Assembly (NCBI GenBank): GCA_003586115.2 | Contig: QVOM02000126.1 | Coordinates: forward strand, 6,914,096 to 6,978,095 | DNA: 64,000 bases | Direction of reading: 5' to 3' | Origin: Salvator merianae | Taxonomy: Eukaryota; Chordata; Lepidosauria; Squamata; Teiidae | In this document: positions 11,417-22,600 of the stretch, in pieces | How positions within the stretch are numbered: position 1 is the stretch's first letter | Layout: every line of letters starts with the position of its first letter | Translations under genes and position numbers: made by a program | The notes under the pieces: model-generated | What the model was told of the DNA's origin: nothing | The model's input: only the letters and a program-made list of their open reading frames with translations | The model's database searches: none

Positions 11417-11835
11417 TTGAAACTGAAAATGGAAACTGCAGAACCTCTATTAGCATCGAATATTGTAGGAAAAGTAATGCCAACCGTCACACTTGATGAA
11501 TTTACAGCTAACGGTGAAGAACCAAAGGAGGAACCTCTTGGGCTCCCAAACAAGAACAATGGCCAGTTTCCTGGAGCATCTGAAATTAATTCTAGGCGAA
11601 TGAGCAAGCATAAACAAAGCCATAAAGCGAAAGATTGGAATTGTTGAAGCAACTGTCTTTCCTGGGTTCATCAACAGCTGTGAAAAACAGGGAAGAGAGG
11701 AAAGGATTACTTTTAATTATAGGTCTTGAGAATTTTGCCAAGAATACCATGAACTACAAGAAGCAATCAATCCTGAATCAGAAAAAAACTGGCTGCTCCT
11801 TTGACAGAAGCCAACGGAAAGCCCTCATGATTTAG
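11417..11835 (+). other. Unidentified open segment, two frames, possibly decayed coding DNA
   Basis: From 11417 an open frame of 76 codons, rich in charged residues (PKEEPLGLPNK, RRMSKHKQSHKAK), is followed by an overlapping 66-codon frame in another phase to 11835. I do not recognise the product. No splice signals or promoter were tied to it. It abuts an RTE-like LINE 3' tail (11870-12060), so it may belong to a retrotransposed segment, or it may be chance. Confidence 0.2.
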
Positions 11836-11869
11836 TAATGTTATATAGGGACAACAGACTAGAAAAAAA

Positions 11870-12060
11870 TAAGATTTCTTGGCAAGTTTGAGGGAGGCAG
11901 AAGGGGACGACGATGGACAAAATGGATTGACAGGGTGAAAAATGTTACTGGAATGTCCTTCAAGAGCTACGGAATCTTACTTTGGACAAGCAACATTAAT
12001 GAGCATTTACACATACAGTCTCCAGGAATTGAGTTCAGCTCAGTAGCATGCAATCTATAA
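11870..12060 (+). repeat. RTE/BovB-like LINE 3' end
   Basis: The frame reads GGRRGRRWTKWIDRVKNVTGMS, a degenerate match to the C-terminal RTE motif (GRxRxxWxDxI..TGM), ending in the ATTGAGTTCAGCTCAGTAGC tail. The same motif occurs at 53011. Confidence 0.6.
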
Positions 12061-12138
12061 AGCACTAGGAGATTGCTGCAGGCCAATGGTGGAATATTTT
12101 GAAATGAGCTCTCTTATACCGGGTACTATTATCATGCA

Positions 12139-12278
12139 AAGCCTTCCCCAATCTGGTGCCCGCCAGGAGCTTTGGACTACAACACACATTATCCACAACT
12201 AGCACAACCATGTTTGCTGGGCTGGATGGGATCTGTAGTCAGAAACATTTGAACAACACCAGGCTAGCAAAGGTTGAC
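12139..12278. mobile_element. Fold-back MITE (CCAATCTGGTGCC family), copy 1
   Basis: The left end TTCCCCAATCTGGTGCC and the central GGACTACAACACAC are mirrored by GGATCTGTAGTCAG and AACACCAGGCTAGC. This is a common amniote fold-back element with a TTGTAGTCC core. Related copies are at 20065 and 48285. Confidence 0.65.
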
Positions 12279-12351
12279 ATACAGTGTGACATTCTGTATA
12301 TCACAGACTAAGTTTTAATTCTGCTTTTATGTATTTTAATTATTACATAAG

Positions 12352-12690
12352 AGCTTAAGCGGAGCCCTGCTGGATCAGGCCACAGCCCATCTAGTCTAGC
12401 ATCCTGTCTCAGACAGTGGCCCACCAATTACTTCTGGGCATCTCAAGCAGAAGACAACGGCAGAACCTTCACCTGTTCTTGACTCCCCGCAAATGGCTTT
12501 CAGAGCCACCCTGCCTGTCTTTCCAACCTGGAGGCAATACGTAGGCATCCATTCCAGTAGCCATTGACACAGCTGACCTCCATGAATCTGTTGAATCCAT
12601 TCTTAAAACTATCCTGACTGCTTGCTGTCACCACCCTGAGCTCCCCCTGAGCCCTGTTAAGTAAGTAAGTGAACAACCAAACTACTGAAA
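12352..12690 (-). repeat. CR1/jockey-type LINE 3' end, antisense
   Basis: On the minus strand this encodes the last part of the LINE ORF (VVTASSQDSFKNGFNRFMEVS) followed by the 3' untranslated tail ending near the AACATAAGAGC motif. It is interrupted by stops upstream. Confidence 0.75.
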
Positions 12691-13508
12691 ATAATTTCTG
12701 ACAGTCAGTAGTAGGAACTACATGAGTTTTTAGGCAGATTCTATTGAATATATTTAGAATATATTGCACACAAATATATTGAAAGCAAAGTCAGGTTAAC
12801 TTAGGATAACCGTGGAAAGAGCCTGGAAACAAACAGAAAACCAAGTTGTTCAAAAGAGGAACATTCAAGGAAGCTAAAGTGGCCCAGGTCTTTTTGTTCA
12901 GCCAGCCAGGTGTGCCTCTGAAATAACTGGGCAAAGCCAAGAACAAAGAAGATTCCACAAGCAAGATGAACACTGAAAAAAGACAAAGATTACTACCCTT
13001 CCAAAAGCCGGCTCCCGATAGCATCTTTGTTTCTGCTGCATCAGAGGTTGTTCCTCACAATGCCAAATAATCCCTGGGCTCTGACGCTTTTGTCTCCTAC
13101 TTTCCCACCTACTCTGTTTCAGTATAGTTAATAACACCAGGTGCAACACAACACCTCCATCTCCCCTTCCCCCTGTGACTTTTCCATTCACTGTTTCTCA
13201 AGTGCAGGTGGACAATCCCCACCCCTAGGTATTTTTGGGTGCTAGAAGTCTCCAACCCTTTGTGTAACATGATTCCTACAAGGATCTCAGCGCAACAGAA
13301 GGGGAACTATAAAGCGACCAGGCTGCAAAGTATTTTATGCTCGTCTGCCTTTGCCAGCTCCACATACCAAGCGACCCTAGAGAACCCAAGATTTGGCCTA
13401 AGGCTGCAAAACATGGGGGTTTTGTTTTGTTTTTAAAAGCACGTTGCAACAGCAACAGAAATGGGGAGAAACACTACTTAAATGTATAGCTAATTGCCAC
13501 CATACACA

Positions 13509-13700
13509 AGAACATAAGAGGAGCCCTGTTGGATCAGGCCACAGTCCATCTAATTCAGCATTCTGTTTCACACAGTGGCTTCTGGGCTTCTCAAGCAGAA
13601 GACAAAAGCAAAATCTTCACCTGCTCTCGACTCCCTGCAAATGGCCTTTAGAGGCATCCTGCCCATCTCTCCAACCTGGAGGCAGGACCTAAGCATCCAT
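13509..13700 (-). repeat. CR1/jockey-type LINE 3' end, antisense
   Basis: Shares AGAACATAAGAGGAGCCCTG, the GGATCAGGCCACAG motif and a CAAATGGCCTTTAGAGGCAT segment with the copies at 55321 and 59665. Confidence 0.8.
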
Positions 13701-13706
13701 TCTAGA

Positions 13707-13835
13707 TAAGAACATAAGTGGAGCCCTGCTGGATTGGGTCACAGACCACTTAGTCCAGCCTCCTGTCTCACACAGTGGCCCAGCAATGGCTTCTGGGCAT
13801 CCTCAAGCAGAAGACAAAGACAAAACCTTCACCAT
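13707..13835 (-). repeat. CR1/jockey-type LINE 3' end, second copy in tandem
   Basis: Begins again with AAGAACATAAGTGGAGCCCTG directly after the previous copy, so two truncated 3' ends lie head to tail, as at 720-1170. Confidence 0.8.
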
Positions 13836-15574
13836 AATAGGAGAAATCAAAGAAATAAACAAGTTGGATAACCTGCTAGAGATGAATATTGCCTGTGAAA
13901 CCATCTAGTTAGTAAGGTAGCCAATTTCAGCTTCTAGACACTGAAACAAAGCAAGACTTGTATTTTGGAACCTGTCCCACGAAACAAGCCTGTTTTCCAG
14001 CTGCCTATACACCCAAGCAAAATGTTAACTTTGAGAATCAACAGGGTTTGCTAGCATGAAAGATTTATTACTAGGAGGCTGCAGCAAGGATAATGCACTT
14101 CTGTACACCTAACAAATAAAAAGAACATGAGACCCACCTTCAGGAGGCCTGTTGGTCAAAGGACCAGGGTGTTCAGTATAAGAACCGATGGAGCAAAGAT
14201 CCGATTTTCCTCCACAGTGCATCTATTTAATACTTTCTTCTTCTTCTTTCATTAATTCATTTTTATAGGGGAGAAAACCATTTTAACCAAGAAGCAACCT
14301 TGCAGAGGGAACTAAAAGCTTGCTTGTTATTTTGTAGAATCCAGTTACCATGAATAACACCTGTATTTCTAGTTTCATTCTGCATTCTTGCTTCTGACTG
14401 CTTTAAGAAGTGGTTTTATATGGGATTTTGATGGGTCTGTGCCAATGAGGAAAACAAATGATGGAATGGAATGCTTCTAATAAGGGGACGGAATATCCAT
14501 CACTGCTCAGGAAGTTTTATCCCTTGGAGCACCCCAGCCTGCTTTTCAGGGCAAGGCCATGTATACAACACTAGCTTATGTATATATCCAAACATTTTGC
14601 AGGTTCCTGGTGAGACTGAGGTGATTTTTTTATTGTCCTGAGAAAAATCAGGGGCAGTATAAAATGTTTCTTTACAAATGCCCTCTTACCAAGAAAGAGC
14701 AACTCTGTATAAGATGTTCTTGCTATACTGCCATAATGTCTAACACTGCCATAATGTCCAACTTGCTGTATGAAACTTCATTTTTACATCCTGTTCCAAA
14801 TAACTGAGTGCTGTTACTGGGCAAAGGTTGTTACTGGACAATATGCCATGCATGGGAAGGAAGAATCAAATCATAACCTTCTACACAACATCCACATTTC
14901 TTGAAATATGTAGCATTGTGAAGCAGGGATGTCTGAGGAAACTATGCTCTTCTTAAAGTGACATATACCCAATTTCTGAAATTGTCCAATGCCTTCATTA
15001 CCACCCAGAAGGAAATGGAAGAAAGCAATCAGACATTCAGAGTGGAGAAATGCTAAGCTGTAGGAAGGAAGAAACCTCAGACCTCCGGAAAGAAAGTATA
15101 TTCAGTGTCTCTGTTATGATCAATGCAATACTACCTTGCTTAGAATCTCTGTTCCCATGGGCTGAGATAAATGCAGGAATGAGAGGCTGACAGGTTTACC
15201 ACAAGTGAAGCTGTCTCAAGGACATGTTACGAAGTTAGCAAAGGTGTAAAAGGAAAAGCAGAGATGCAAAGAGGGAAGGATTAGCGTTAAGCTTTCATGT
15301 TACTCTTGGTCAGGAAGGGCAAAGGGGCGTACTAAAGAGAGATCAAGAGTGTCTAGTATGGCTTCTTAACAAATGGCATTGCTGTGTGCTGAACAAACAT
15401 GTATCACTGCATGTTGGGTTGGTGGTCTAACAATCTGAGATTTGGAAACATGAAATTTGGTTCATAGCTGTTTATTAACCAACTCTGAATGTAGATTGTG
15501 TCCAGTGCACGCTCTCTTTATAAACGCCAGGTATTTGATTAGAAGCCAATAAATGACGGTTTCCAGCCTTCTAT
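13836..15574. other. Intergenic stretch with no recognised feature
   Basis: AT-rich DNA downstream of PPM1A. No gene, repeat family or RNA recognised. Confidence 0.5.
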
Positions 15575-15674
15575 GGGGAGGGAGGGAGGGAGGGAGGGAG
15601 GGAGGGAAGGAGGGAAGGAAGGAAGGAAGGAAGGAAGGAAGGAAGGAAGGAAGGAAGGAAGGAAGGAAGGAAGG
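15575..15674. repeat. (GGGA)n-(GGAA)n microsatellite
   Basis: About 100 bp of purine-only tetranucleotide repeats, first GGGA, then GGAA. The Gly/Lys/Glu-rich open frame through it is an artefact. Confidence 0.98.
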
Positions 15675-17028
15675 AGAGAATCTTTACGAACATGTACATC
15701 AGATTTCAGAAAATTATTATGATTTCATTCCTTCACTTTTTAGCAAGTCCGAGCTTTGTGGATCTTACAAGTGCTATCAATTCTATTTGTATTGTGTTTT
15801 CTATTCTATAAAAGTCAAAGCAAAACAACCCAATCACATTTTATATAATACATGCTTGGGATTTTTTTCTCCAGAGTTGGTCTTCAGCTGATACAGACAA
15901 AGGCAAAAATCACAAGACAAAAAACAGCCCACTACCTTGAGCAACTGCACTGCTGTTGAGCTGCTGCACAAACAAATTATACAGTACACTCATTTTTGTA
16001 GAGACTTGTAAACTAGGAAATTCATTTTAATTCTTCTGAGATGAATTACTTTAATTTCAGGCATTAAGGTATCTCAGTACAGAATGCTCTTTTTTTTTGC
16101 CATAGAGGGGCACCATTAAATAAATATTAATTCAAAATCAAAGTTGAGATTTTTGTATCTGTGATTTAACTTTTAAAATATTGTGTTTCCATCCAATTAT
16201 GCTTATATAGATAAAATTGTAATAAGACTGGAACTTCACTTAACAGGCCAAACATGCTTCTTCAATAAAATATGGAATCAATTTACACATACTATACCAA
16301 ATGCAAAGAGTCTGATTACTGTAAAAAGTTTAACAGAAATTATAAATGTTCATGGTTATGTGGTACTGCTCATAAGAACTTACTGATTGGGCTAAACCAG
16401 AATGGTCAAAAATGTAGTGTAAAGAAAAAAAATCAGAAGAGCAACATGGACATAAAAGTTTAAAAGAGCAAAAAAACAACATAGTAACAACTTAACAGTT
16501 ATGTTTGGGACCATCATATGACTTTATTTAATCAGCACACACTTCTCACTGCCAGTTAGAGAAATAAATAGCACACAATTCTTCAAAAATTTTGCTGCAT
16601 AACCCCTGAGGTGTTCCCACATTTCTTACATTTGAAAGAGACTGCAAACCTGAAAAGTGCGCTTCTTCCATTTTTGCAGACTCGTGAAGAGTGAGAGGCA
16701 AAGTTCTCTTGCTAAAACATGTGGTTACACTGATATGAATGTAATCTCATTTTGGTATAAATAAAATTAAGCAGGTAAAACCGACACAGTGCCTCGACTG
16801 CTTTAAAGTGCTGAACATAAGAGAGGGAACCTATAGCTGCTGCGTCTGGTATCCCATGCCCAACCCTTTCAGCACTGTAAGCGCTAGCGAGAACAGTCGA
16901 AGAATCCTGGTGATTTTGTTTCAAAAAGAAGGGTGCACCAGTAATAAGATTTAAAACATGTGCTACATTATCAAGACATTCTAACTGTTTTTTTTAACAT
17001 ATGGCTTTCCACTTGCAATTTTAGAAAT
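15675..17028. other. AT-rich stretch, possible distal PPM1A 3' UTR
   Basis: No repeat family or gene recognised. It could be transcribed as the distal part of a long PPM1A 3' UTR if the AATAAA at 16523-16528 is used. Confidence 0.35.
16523..16528 (-). terminator. Candidate poly(A) signal AATAAA, distal
   Basis: AATAAA on the mRNA strand, about 3.1 kb after the stop. Use of it would place the 17.0-17.5 kb transposon pair inside the 3' UTR. Confidence 0.3.
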
Positions 17029-17029
17029 A

Positions 17030-17488
17030 CAGGGTGCTTCAAAAAGATGGTCCCAATTCGAAATCGCTATATCTCTGCGACCACGAACCGCCCATGAATG
17101 AAACTCTTACCCCTCGAAAGGGCGGGTCATGGTTGCAAATGATTACCGCTAGGTGCGGCTCCCAGGGCACAAACAGCCCCTAACCTCAGGCATTCTTTTT
17201 GCATAATTATATCATGTTTCCATTGCTTTTTTCCTGATGTTTCCTGATTACTTTGCAATCAGGCCCGTAGCCAGGGCGGGCGAGGGAGGGGGGCAAAGGG
17301 GGGGCAGGGCCTCCAAAGTCCCCCCCCCCAATTTTTTTAATCCACCAATGTAATTAATGTGACATATTACTCATTCACCCCAAATTTGTGATCCCCCCAT
17401 ATATATATTATAAATATATATATATATATATATGTGGAGCTGGTTACAGGCCTGTTTGCAATTGGGTCCATCTTTTTGAAACACCCTA
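17030..17488. mobile_element. Mariner/Tc1-like MITE, interrupted
   Basis: Inverted ends of about 28 bp: CAGGGTGCTTCAAAAAGATG at left and TAGGGTGTTTCAAAAAGATG at right (inverted), each flanked by TA as expected for Tc1/mariner insertion. Without the nested element it is about 256 bp and has no transposase, so it is non-autonomous. Confidence 0.85.
17260..17454. mobile_element. hAT-type MITE nested in the mariner-like MITE
   Basis: A 195-bp element with ends CAGGCCCGTAGCCAG and, inverted, CAGGCCTGTAACCAG. A perfect 8-bp target duplication TTTGCAAT lies at 17252-17259 and 17455-17462. The interior holds a poly-G/poly-C region and an (AT)n run (17397-17434). Confidence 0.9.
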
Positions 17489-17703
17489 TATTTTAAACCT
17501 CAATTTTCCATAGAGTTCTGTATTTTAAAATTACAGTTCACTTCCTCCAGAAAAGGGAACAGAACTTTCTTCCCCACAAATTTAACCTCCTTTGCTAAGT
17601 GACTCTACACAGTAATTTAAACACAGTTCTCCAGTGAGGCTCTTCTGAAGCCTTACATTTGACATTTATCGCCCGAACTCTACAACGTTGTACATTTCAA
17701 TCA

Positions 17704-17709
17704 TTTATT
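17704..17709 (-). terminator. Candidate poly(A) signal AATAAA, middle
   Basis: AATAAA on the mRNA strand, about 1.9 kb after the stop and upstream (in mRNA direction) of the nested mariner/hAT insertion. Confidence 0.3.
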
Positions 17710-18759
17710 TGTAGTAGGGAGAGGAACTGGGTCCTCAACCCAGAGTTGCTATGAATTTATAAATACAATAGTGCTTATGCTGTCTTCATTCATGCTTCAA
17801 CAGAATACAATCTGAATACAATGATGTAAAAGGGTAAGCACCTCACACAAACAAGAGGAAGAAAGTAAAGTGATTGCTGGTATAATGCTATACCTAGTAG
17901 AAACATTAAGTTACCTTTTTTTTCCTTTTTTCTTTTTTCTTTTTTACTATTCAACACTCCCTAACTCTGCATTAGTTTTAAGGCTATATATACACACAAA
18001 TGTATATTTTGAAGTTAGGGAAGAAGACAGATATAGAAAAACGCATTGTACATTGCTTCCTATAAAAAGGCATATTTTACACCTTTTTAAAAAAATGCTA
18101 GCTACATTGCTACAACCTATTTATATATTGTTTTGATTTTCCTTTGGAGGGGCATCTGCTGACTTAAAAAGGTGAAAGAAAGCTACGTACTGATCATTCA
18201 ATACCATCAACTAAAAAGACAAAAAATGACAAGGTGCACAAAACAGTAGCTTTGCAAACACAGGATCAATTTCAAAGGTTCCTTTTAGATGTTCTATAGG
18301 AGACGTCAAATTAATTGCATGACTTTTAAAATGCCTTTAAAATCAGAGTTCAGTTTGAACAGTTAAACACTTTGAACATGCTGGATTTCAGATCACAATA
18401 TACTGTTAAATTACTAGCTCTTTGTTCTACGTCATCTGGGGCCTATAAAACATACCATAAAAACTAAGATTGTCAGACTCTGACAAATGAGTTTTTGATC
18501 ATTACCAAGAGGTAAGTGTAAGCTTGTGTTATTTTCTCAAAGCAGACGTCTTGAAAGAAACTAATTTTAAAAAGATTATTGTGTTTCTCAAACCTTATGT
18601 CCATCATCGGGGAGGAGGGGGAAATCTACCTGTGTCTTTGTGACACAACCATGAAAGAGTTCCTCCCGCTTCATAAATGTGCAACAAGTTAAACACAAGA
18701 ATCATTTACAAGCACTCCAGAAAACGGGGAAGCGGAGTTAACACATGTTATTAAATTGC

Positions 18760-19617
18760 TTGTTTGTAAAATCAAACTTTATTGATAAAATGGAACTCAA
18801 GTGTATTTCACTCAGAACAGCGGTCAACCCAGCCAATCAGGATAATAAAAATGGTGCAGGCACCTACTAAATACAGAAAGATAAGCCTCTTACATAATTG
18901 ACAGTTAACTCAAGATAAAGATTTCCCCTTTAAAAGGTGCAAATAATTGAGGCATTTTACCCCCAATGATCTATGTTTTATGGCCACGTTGCAAGGTTGG
19001 CAAACCCATCCCCTTGATTCGTTTGTCTCGACCGGAGTTTAAGACTCTGCAGGATTTTTAAAAAAAATGTCTGATGGAGCGTATTCTTTTCTGTGCTAGA
19101 GTTGCAGTGATCCACCTTTATATAAAATATCCTTTACATAATTTCTGTGCACCTCCAGACCACTTTAGCTGGCTAGGTTGATGTTCCCAGCCAACCAGAG
19201 CCACTAAGAGGAATGGAACAGGCCAGGTGATTGCTGCCGTCAACAAACTCCCAAGCATCCCCTCTCACCTTGGATGATGTAAAGCACTTCATTATTAAAT
19301 AAACATTTTGTACAACCACAATTGCACTTTACAAAACGAAAATCATACAACATAAAATTTCTTAAGAGTTAATTCACAACGTTATGGTTTCAGTATCACT
19401 TTTACAGAAGTCTCTTTTGCCTTTTTTTTTTTTTTTTTTTTATAAAGACTATCAATTCTTGGGCCAGGGTGGGGCTTTCGCTTTCTGCTGTAGTTGTTTT
19501 CGCCAACACAACTTTTCCCTTCAAGTACGGCGGGCGAGAGCGCAAGGAAGGGTTCTCTGCGTTTGGGTGCATTTTCCGTGACGATGGATGTAACCTCCAC
19601 AGGTTAGACGGGCAGAC
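18760..19617 (-). other. PPM1A: PPM1A 3' UTR (minimum extent)
   Basis: This is the sequence downstream of the TGA to the first canonical poly(A) signal. It is largely free of recognisable repeats. On the mRNA strand there is a run of about 20 A (19422-19441 on the plus strand as T) roughly 180 bases after the stop. Longer isoforms reaching about 16.5 kb are plausible because two further AATAAA motifs follow and vertebrate PPM1A mRNAs have long 3' UTRs. The end point is inferred. Confidence 0.6.
18778..18783 (-). terminator. Candidate poly(A) signal AATAAA, proximal
   Basis: TTTATT on the plus strand reads AATAAA on the mRNA strand, about 835 bases after the PPM1A stop. No transcript evidence is available here. 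Confidence 0.5.
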
Positions 19618-19647
19618 TCACCACATATCATCAGTTGACGCAGAGTC
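19618..19647 (-). CDS. PPM1A: PPM1A exon 6, coding part (residues 374-382 and stop)
   Basis: After a T-rich acceptor (TTTCTTTAAG) at 19648, nine codons read DSASTDDMW, followed by TGA. The family's human form ends in a near-identical acidic tail, so the terminal exon assignment is secure although only 30 bases are coding. The exon continues as 3' UTR to the left. Confidence 0.95.
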   Translation of the reverse strand, partial: DSASTDDMW

Positions 19648-22600
19648 CTTAAAGAAAAGAGAAGGAACCCTTTAAAGTCTGGAGCGCCCAAAATTGCAGC
19701 AACTTCTGGAAAATCCAGACTGAAAAGGGTAGATATGTCGATAATTTTAGGATGCTAGTTTCTCTTTTTCTTTCTGAAATTCTTTACTTTGGGAATAACA
19801 ATCTTTGTCCACAACGATCTAGTAAGCAGAACTGCTTTTGTTAGACTACCTTTAAATTATTTATTTATTTATTTATTTATTTTATTTATTAGATTTATAC
19901 TTAAAAACCAGGTTATTTTTAGATGGTTGTGTTAAATCTGGCTAATGATTCAACCTAAAAGCTATTCATATACACAGCTTATATACCTCGGAAAGTTAGT
20001 TATCATGCATGAAGATAGGTCTTGTTATCTCCACCAAATGCAATTTTTACCTTAGTGGGGGAAGGTTCAGCTTGTGGTCTCCAGATGTTCCTGGACTGCA
20101 ATTTCTACCATTTCACACCCACCATTCTGTGCCAGTGGCTGCCTGGCATGCAGAGTGGAATGCTGGTACTTGTAGTCCAGGAATATCTGGAGAGTCACAG
20201 TTGAGCACCATGTCGTAACGGCTTTCAATATTGAAATAACTGATGGAACTGATTGGTTCATGCAAACTGTACTATATGCTGCATCAGTGTGGATTTCACT
20301 TATTATTCTTGCTTTAAAATGTGTTCCCCCCCCCCCCAATTTTCTGGCACTTCAAAATAGCACAACAGAAATACAAGATTTCCCAAAATTTTGAAATTAT
20401 AGATAGAATTGGAAAGAAAATACTAATTTTGGAAAAAATATAGCCACAAATTGCATAGCTGGACAGTTGGAAAAGCAGCAGGGTAGGGAAAATAATCTGT
20501 AGAAGCTCAAGAAGAAGAAAAAAATCAGAAAGAATGTGTAGTTCACAAGCTTATTATAGGTATTAGCTGGAGCAAACTGAAGCTCCTGGTTTTTGTCCTC
20601 CACATTCTCCTTCCCCAGGGTGGTTTCTCTTCCTCCTAGTATCAAGAGCCAACTGCTCAGTATAGCAAGCCAACTTCAGTTCAAGGCTTGGTTTGGAAAC
20701 CATATTCTTACAAATAGCAAGAACTGGGAGACAATATAAAAAAAAATTGTGCAGAGCAGGAAAGAATGCACAGTACCAAGTGTTACTGGGCTCATTTCAG
20801 CAATAAAGTCATGCTCTGGTGGTACATTTATTTGCATTTTTATCCTGCTCTATACCCGAAGGTCTCAGGGCAGGTTACAACAATTAAAACAACAACAACA
20901 AAAATGTAAAAGACACGCAATAAAACAGTAGCCTGAAAGTAGGGAGGGAAGGGTAAATAGATGCATCTTTACTGCTCTCCTAAAAATGTAAAGTGAAGAA
21001 GCTTGACGCACTTCAAGGGAAGAGTGTTCCACAGTCTGGGGGCCACCACTTAAAAGGCCCTATCCCGGGTGCCCATCCCTTTAGCTATTGCTAGGAGGGG
21101 CACATTGGCAGATCGTAAGGCACGGGCAGATTGATATGGGAGAAGACGTTGTTTTAGGTATTCGGGACCCAAGCCATTTAAGGCCTTAGAGGTTAAGGTT
21201 AACACCTTAATGTCTAGCCTGCTACCAAACAACCTGCATGGACATAGAGAAGATTGAAGAATCTTTCATGCAGCTTCAGTTGTTGACTAAGTTGCCAGGA
21301 TGTGAAAAAAATCCAATCATGTCACCTGGTGACCAGCAGTGACCCAAAAAATTGGGCTGGAAAGCAAATTTCAAAGCACCTTCTGCAGGCATTTGTACTT
21401 TGGGCTGGTTATGGCCTGGAGGCACACATCCTCAGGTCACTTGGAAGGACTCTGTGCTTTTAATAGTGAGAGCACGTCTGAATTCTGCCTGGGTTTGATG
21501 TCAGGCATAACTAACAGGAGCAACACTGCCTCTGAGCACAGCAATATGAGCTGAAGCAAGGATCTAATTATAAGAAAGTCACCTGAACACTCTTTCTGCT
21601 ACTGTCACCAGCAAAGATCCTCAGTCCAAGCCTACCCTGAGCAGCCCATCACTTCAGCAAGGCCCTCATAGCTTCAGGAGAAGCAGTATGGTCACCACCA
21701 CCATCTTCTCCCCAGAGTGCAGCCCTGGCAGACATACCAGGCCATACTAGCAGCAAACCACAAGTAGGAGCCACCATTTCTCTGTGTGGGAAAAGCCAGA
21801 GCCAAGACCAACTCCCTGCTGCCTGCCTCCATCTTGCCTAGAACAACACCCCTGTCTTGAGCAAGACGATTCTTTCTCCTACTTGCCTGGTTTGGGAGGG
21901 GAATCCATTCAGTCCAGTAAATATTTGGGTGGGAAGGAGCCCTTGATTTTACTAGCGACCTACATATTTCTCTGGCTACACACTTTTTGACATTTTTCCA
22001 GTCCTGGCACTAGCAGCACACAGTTTCAGGCAAGCCAACTTCAAATTGTGCTTTTTAAAATTGCATTAAATATAGATTCTGGATCCATAAAAAATGGGTT
22101 ACTGACTGGCTATGGCTGAAAGTGGAAAATGCTGAGGTCATCCTCAGTCACACAGGACGGTGAGGGAAAAGTGCAGTGAATAAACCTGCAGCAGCTACAT
22201 ATGTCATGCCTTGCTTCGGTTTAGTAAGCCGTGGGAATAAGCCCAGCCCTTCTACGGCTGGCAGCAAGAAATCAGGGAAACCTGTAAATTTCACCTGTAT
22301 TGCATTCTAATGCCAGGGTTCACTGACTCATCCAGTCACCAACTTCAAAGGAGCACAGGTAAAACTCACTGCTCCCAAGTATGTTCCCAACACATCTACT
22401 GACTCACAAGCAAGCAATTACTTACAACTAAGGACCAGACAATTCAAAACACACAACGCTCCTCAGACACCCAAATCTTCTGAATACTCACTTCCGTTGC
22501 TTCTTTAAATAATGCTTAAGAGATGCCAGCTAGGAAGCTGGGACTGTCTTGCTTAGGACCAGAAGACACTGTAGTTTAAGCAGCGGCATCCCGTGGATTT

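Noticed and set aside
15553..15891. A 112-codon frame with Gly/Lys/Glu repeats
   Set aside because: Driven by the GGGA/GGAA microsatellite.
1..16000. Exons of the neighbour expected downstream of PPM1A in other vertebrates (SIX6OS1/C14orf39)
   Set aside because: No exon that I could recognise with splice signals was found; the neighbour may lie beyond the left edge.
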